A stretch of 64,000 bases of DNA. Origin: Geranomyces variabilis (lineage: Eukaryota > Chytridiomycota > Chytridiomycetes > Spizellomycetales > Powellomycetaceae). Below the pieces are notes generated by a model that had not been told where the DNA came from, searched no databases, and saw only the letters and a list, made by a program, of their open reading frames with translations. The stretch covers positions 62,001-126,000 of the forward strand of contig JADGJP010000002.1 in the NCBI GenBank assembly GCA_027603065.1, given 5' to 3'. The position numbers and the translations under genes are program-made. Below, piece by piece: positions 59,801 to 64,000 of the stretch; the stretch's first letter is position 1; every line of letters starts with the position of its first letter.

Positions 59801-62800
59801 ATGTGGAATGATCTACATGGAGCCTGACTCCCTTGGCTGGCGTCCTCTGATGCTCTCTTGGATGGCGACCGTTCCTTCTAGCCTCGGTCCGGAGTCGCGA
59901 CAGCTTCTCGAGTCACTGTTCGATTGGATAGTTCCGCCGTGCCTGGAGTTCGTCCGCACCGAGACTCGCGAGTTCGTCACCGTCGGGCCAATCAACCTGG
60001 CGGTCACACTGATGAATTTGATCTCGTGCCAAATGGACGAGTTCAGCGCTGAAGCTAAACCCGGCGAGGGACTTCCACCCAACATACAGACAATGTGGCT
60101 GCACTGCGTGTTTCTCTTCTCGGCCGTGTGGGCCCTCGGCGGTACCATCGACGGTGACTCACGCAAGAAATTTGACTATTTTTTCCGACAGCTCGTTGAC
60201 GGCAACAACTCGGAGCATCCCCCGCCGCGAAATGTTAAAATCGACAAGCCGATTCCGAACGCAGGTCTTGTTTACGACTACGTATTTGAAAAGGAACGCA
60301 AAATGGGAGGCAGCTGGAAGCTGTGGACTGACACCATCGGCAAATTTGAAATTCAGCCAAAAGCGAAATTCAATTCAATCACTGTGCCAACGGTCGACAC
60401 GGCCCGGTATAGCTACTTACTCGATTTGTTCATTACGCACGGCAAGCAAGTGCTGTTTGTGGGACCAACCGGTACCGGCAAGACAGTCTATGTCAACAAT
60501 AAGCTGCTCTCGGGACTGGCTAAGGAATACACGCCTGTATTCATCAACTTTTCGGCCCAAACGAGCGCTAACCAGGTGCAGGACATCATTCTTAGCAAGC
60601 TAGATAAGCGACGACGTGGTGTGTTTGGTCCACCGCACGGACAAAAATGCGTCATTTTTGTGGACGACCTGAACATGCCCGCGCGCGAAAAGTATGGGGC
60701 GCAGCCACCAGTCGAGCTTCTTCGGCAGTGGATGGATATTGGTCTTTGGTATGATCTCAAGGACACCACGGCAATGCAACTGGTTGACATTCAGTTTGTC
60801 GCGGCGATGGGTCCTCCGGGTGGAGGACGGAATCCAGTGACCTCTCGATTCTTGCGGCACTTCAACACCATTGGTATCACAACGTTCGAAGAGAATACAA
60901 TGAAGCAGATCTTCTCGACGATTGTGGAATGGCATTTGACGAGTAATGGCTTCCAGCCCGCGATCGTGGCTTTAAAAGACAAGCTCATCAACTCCACTCT
61001 GGACCTTTACAACACGGCGATTGCGAGCCTGCTGCCCACGCCGGCCAAGTCGCATTACGTCTTCAACTTGCGCGACTTTTCTCGCGTTGTTCAAGGACTT
61101 GTTCTTGCCAGTCCCGACCGGTTCACTGAAGCACCAAAAATGATTCGGCTGTGGTGTCATGAGGTCTACCGCGTGTTTTATGACCGTCTCGTTGATGATG
61201 CCGATCGGTCCTGGTTCTTCACCACGGTGAAAGATCTGACCTCTCGGCATTTCGGGGTCCGCTTTGAAGAGACGTTCGAGCATCTGGATTTCAACAAGGA
61301 CGGCCAGATTGAGGACGATGATATGCGCTCGCTTATGTTTGGCGACTACACCCAGCCCGATGCTGCGGTGCGTCTCTACGAGGAGGTCATGGACGTGACC
61401 AAGATTTCCGAAGTCATTAAGGGCCGCCTGGACGAGTACAACCAGATAACCAAGGCGCCGATGAACCTCGTCATTTTCCGGTTTGCCATCGAGCATGTTT
61501 CACGCATCGCGCGGATCCTGAAGCAGCCCGCCGGACACGCGTTGCTGGTCGGCGTTGGAGGAAGTGGGCGACAAAGTTTGACGAAGCTTGCGGCATACAT
61601 GGCCGAATATCAAATCTTCCAAGTGGAGATATCCAAATCTTACGGTGTCAACGAATGGAGGGAAGACTTGAAGAAGATTTTGATCACGGCCGGCGCCAAG
61701 GGCACGCCATCGGTGTTCCTGTTCAGCGATACACAGCTTCAGCTGGAGTCTTTCTTAGAAGATATCAACAACATGCTGAACGCCGGAGAAGTGCCCAACA
61801 TTTTCCCGTCGGACGAAAAAGCGGCTGTCATCGAGCAAGTGCGCACAGCCCTTGCGAAGGAGAACCCTAAGATGGACGCGTCGCCCGCAGCTCTGTACAG
61901 CCAGTTCATTGCGCGCTGCAAGGAGAATTTGCACATTGTGCTCTGCATGTCGCCCATCGGCGACGCGTTCCGCAATAGGCTGCGTATGTTCCCGTCATTG
62001 GTCAACTGCTGTACCATTGATTGGTTCCAAGCGTGGCCAGAAGATGCGCTCGAGATTGTCGCGATGAAGTTCTTGGAAGACGTGGAGCTGACGCCGCAAG
62101 TTCGCCCTGCGGTGGTCAAAATGTGCAAAGCATTCCATACCGGGACGCGTATCTTGTCCGAAAAGTACTTTGCAGGCTTGCGCCGGCACAATTATGTCAC
62201 TCCAACCAGCTACCTTGAGCTTATCCAAACCTACAAGACGCTTTTGGAAGCAAAACGTAAAGAGATCGACACGCTGAAGGGTCGATACGTAACTGGCCTG
62301 GATCAGCTAGCGAGCGCGTCAAGTCAGGTCGCCATCATGCAAACCGAGTTGAATGATCTGCAACCGCAGCTTGTTCAAACGCAGATTGAGACAGATAAGC
62401 TGTTGATTGTTATCGAGCGTGAGAGTATTGAAGTCGAGAAGAAGCGATCCGTGGTCAAAGTGGACGAAGCCGCGGCGAACATCAAAGCCGGAGAGGCTAA
62501 AGCAATCAAAGATGATTGCGAGGCCGACTTGGCTGAAGCAATCCCGGCATTGGAGAGCGCACTCGAAGCGCTTGACACGCTGAAACCTCAGGACATTACC
62601 GTGGTGAAGAGCATGAAAAATCCGCCAGGTGGAGTGAAACTCGTGATGGAGGCGATTTGCATCATGAAGGGCATCAAGCCCGCCCGAATCAAAGATCCAG
62701 GAGGCAGCGGAAAGATGGTCGAAGACTATTGGGGTCCCGCGCAAAAGATGCTTGGGGACTCCCACTTCCTTAATTCGCTCCGTACGTATGACAAGGACAA

Positions 62801-64000
62801 CATCGATCCAAAGATTATGGAGAAAATCAGGAAGATCTACATTCCAAACCCGGACTTTGACCCCAACGTTGTGAAAAACTCGTCTGGAGCCGCCGAGGGC
62901 CTGTGCCGATGGGTCCGAGCTCTCGACAAATACGATGTGGTTGCAAAAGTTGTTGGACCAAAGAAGGAAGCGCTTGCAAAAGCGGAGGGAGAACTGGCGG
63001 TTGAAATGGCAACCTTGCAGCTCAAGCAAGCAGAGCTGAAAGAAGTCGAGGACAAGATGGCAGCTCTGGAATCTCAGTTCAAGGAGATGACGGTGAAGAA
63101 AGCGGATTTGGAGCAACAGGTCGATCTGACAGGAAAAAAGCTGGTTCGCGCCGAGCAGCTAATCAGCGGCTTGGGAGGAGAAAAAGACCGGTGGACCGAT
63201 GCGGCGACGTCGCTCTCGGCTACGTATAACAATCTGACAGGCGACGTGCTTCTCGCTTCAGCCGTAATTGCGTATCTTGGTGCTTTCACCTCTGCCTACC
63301 GGCAAATCTGCCTCACCGAGTGGAATCAAGAGTGTGTCACCAGCGGCATTCCTTGTTCGGCTGTGTTTTCGCTCGTGTCCACGCTTGGCGATCCTATCCA
63401 GCTACGCGCCTGGAGTCTAGCCGGATTACCCAATGACAGCTTTTCCGGAGACAACGGTATCATCTCGGCCAAGACCCGCCGATGGCCACTGTTCATTGAT
63501 CCTCAGGGTCAGGCTAACAAATGGATTAAGAACATGGAAAAGAACAACCGCCTAGCGGTGATAAAGCTTTCGGACGGCGATTATGTCCGTACGCTCGAAA
63601 ATGCGATTCAGTTTGGCACCCCCGTTTTGCTCGAAAACATCGGAGAGGAGGTTGATTCCGTGCTCGAGCCGCTGCTGACGAAGCAGATCTTTAAGCAGAG
63701 CGGAGTGATGTGCCTGCGCCTTGGAGAAGCAGTGATTGAGTATTCGCCAGAGTTCAGATTCTATATCACCACGAAGCTCAGAAACCCGCACTACCTTCCG
63801 GAGCTTTCTACCAAGGTTACAATCGTCAACTTCATGATCACTCCTGAAGGTCTGGAAGATCAGCTGCTGGGTATTGTCGCGGCGAAAGAACGACCGGAAC
63901 TTGAGGAGGAGAAAAACAGACTCGTCATCTCCAGCGCCAACAATAAGAAGCAGCTGAAGGAGATTGAAGACAAGATTCTGGCAATTCTCAGCAACAGTCA
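53847..64000 (+). CDS. DNAH7: axonemal inner-arm dynein heavy chain, DNAH7-like (3' end outside window)
   Basis: Eight exons (53847-54059, 54116-54190, 54268-54472, 54536-54578, 54616-55936, 56009-56187, 56251-58861, 58929 onward) give about 3240 residues in the window; the family is about 4000. The first two exons are tentative. Linker and tail come first (ICESYEKIAAKAMKAPADTE; DLNRKLNLG before it). AAA1: GPAGTGKTE (58481-58507). AAA2: GQPWSGKTT (about 59388). AAA3: GPTGTGKTV (about 60460). AAA4: GVGGSGRQS (about 61550). The stalk coiled coils and microtubule-binding domain lie at about 62230-63200. Between AAA3 and AAA4 an EF-hand loop occurs (DFNKDGQIEDDD), a mark of DNAH7. The chain is the ATP-driven motor of the flagellar inner arms, supporting a zoospore-forming organism. 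Confidence 0.95.

Overview
The window looks like nuclear DNA of a zoosporic, early-diverging fungus (chytrid-like; class not determined). Genes are dense, on both strands, and carry short introns of about 55-110 bases with GTRAGT donors and CTNAC-type branch points. Two genes point to a walled but flagellated fungus: a chitin synthase with an N-terminal myosin-like head, and an axonemal dynein heavy chain of DNAH7 type. A glutamine-rich protein may also be flagellar. All exon maps were spliced by eye and checked for reading phase; where phase did not close this is stated.

Layout, left to right. 0-8.8 kb: an unresolved gene end, a small orphan ORF, a four-exon UBL3/MUB ubiquitin-fold gene that is almost invisible in single frames, a glutamine-rich gene, and a Rad5/HLTF repair translocase. 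9-19.9 kb: homogentisate 1,2-dioxygenase, an ATPase-inhibitor (IF1) gene with two inhibitor-like segments, a large cysteine-rich regulator-like protein, a di-ubiquitin gene ending in an AN1 zinc finger, the cysteine desulfurase NFS1 and proteasome subunit beta5. 20-28.5 kb: a small putative ORF, an orphan F-box-like protein, a J-domain protein, a GRAM/VASt sterol-transfer protein and MTA phosphorylase. 28.7-33.5 kb: Integrator subunit 2 with about 17 exons. 33.5-37.1 kb: a gene-poor island with a diverged direct repeat, a tRNA-like pol III unit and remnants of a decayed helicase-bearing element. 37.2-44.5 kb: the 14-exon chitin synthase. 45.6-52.7 kb: an orphan membrane/coiled-coil protein, a TMEM33/Pom33 protein, ribosomal protein eL34, a hairpin-forming inverted repeat and a secreted ferritin-like protein. 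53.8 kb to the right edge: the dynein heavy chain, cut by the window end.

Most genes are unrelated housekeeping functions, and there are no operons. A ubiquitin theme recurs: a ubiquitin supplier, a membrane-anchored ubiquitin-fold protein, a RING-bearing Rad5 and a proteasome subunit. Compact head-to-head pairs (Rad5/HGD, ubiquitin/NFS1) share intergenic spaces of 312-385 bases. The most unusual items are the ubiquitin-ubiquitin-AN1 fusion with an intron repeated at the same codon, the doubled IF1 segment, an Integrator subunit in a fungus, and the repeat island at 33.5-37.1 kb.
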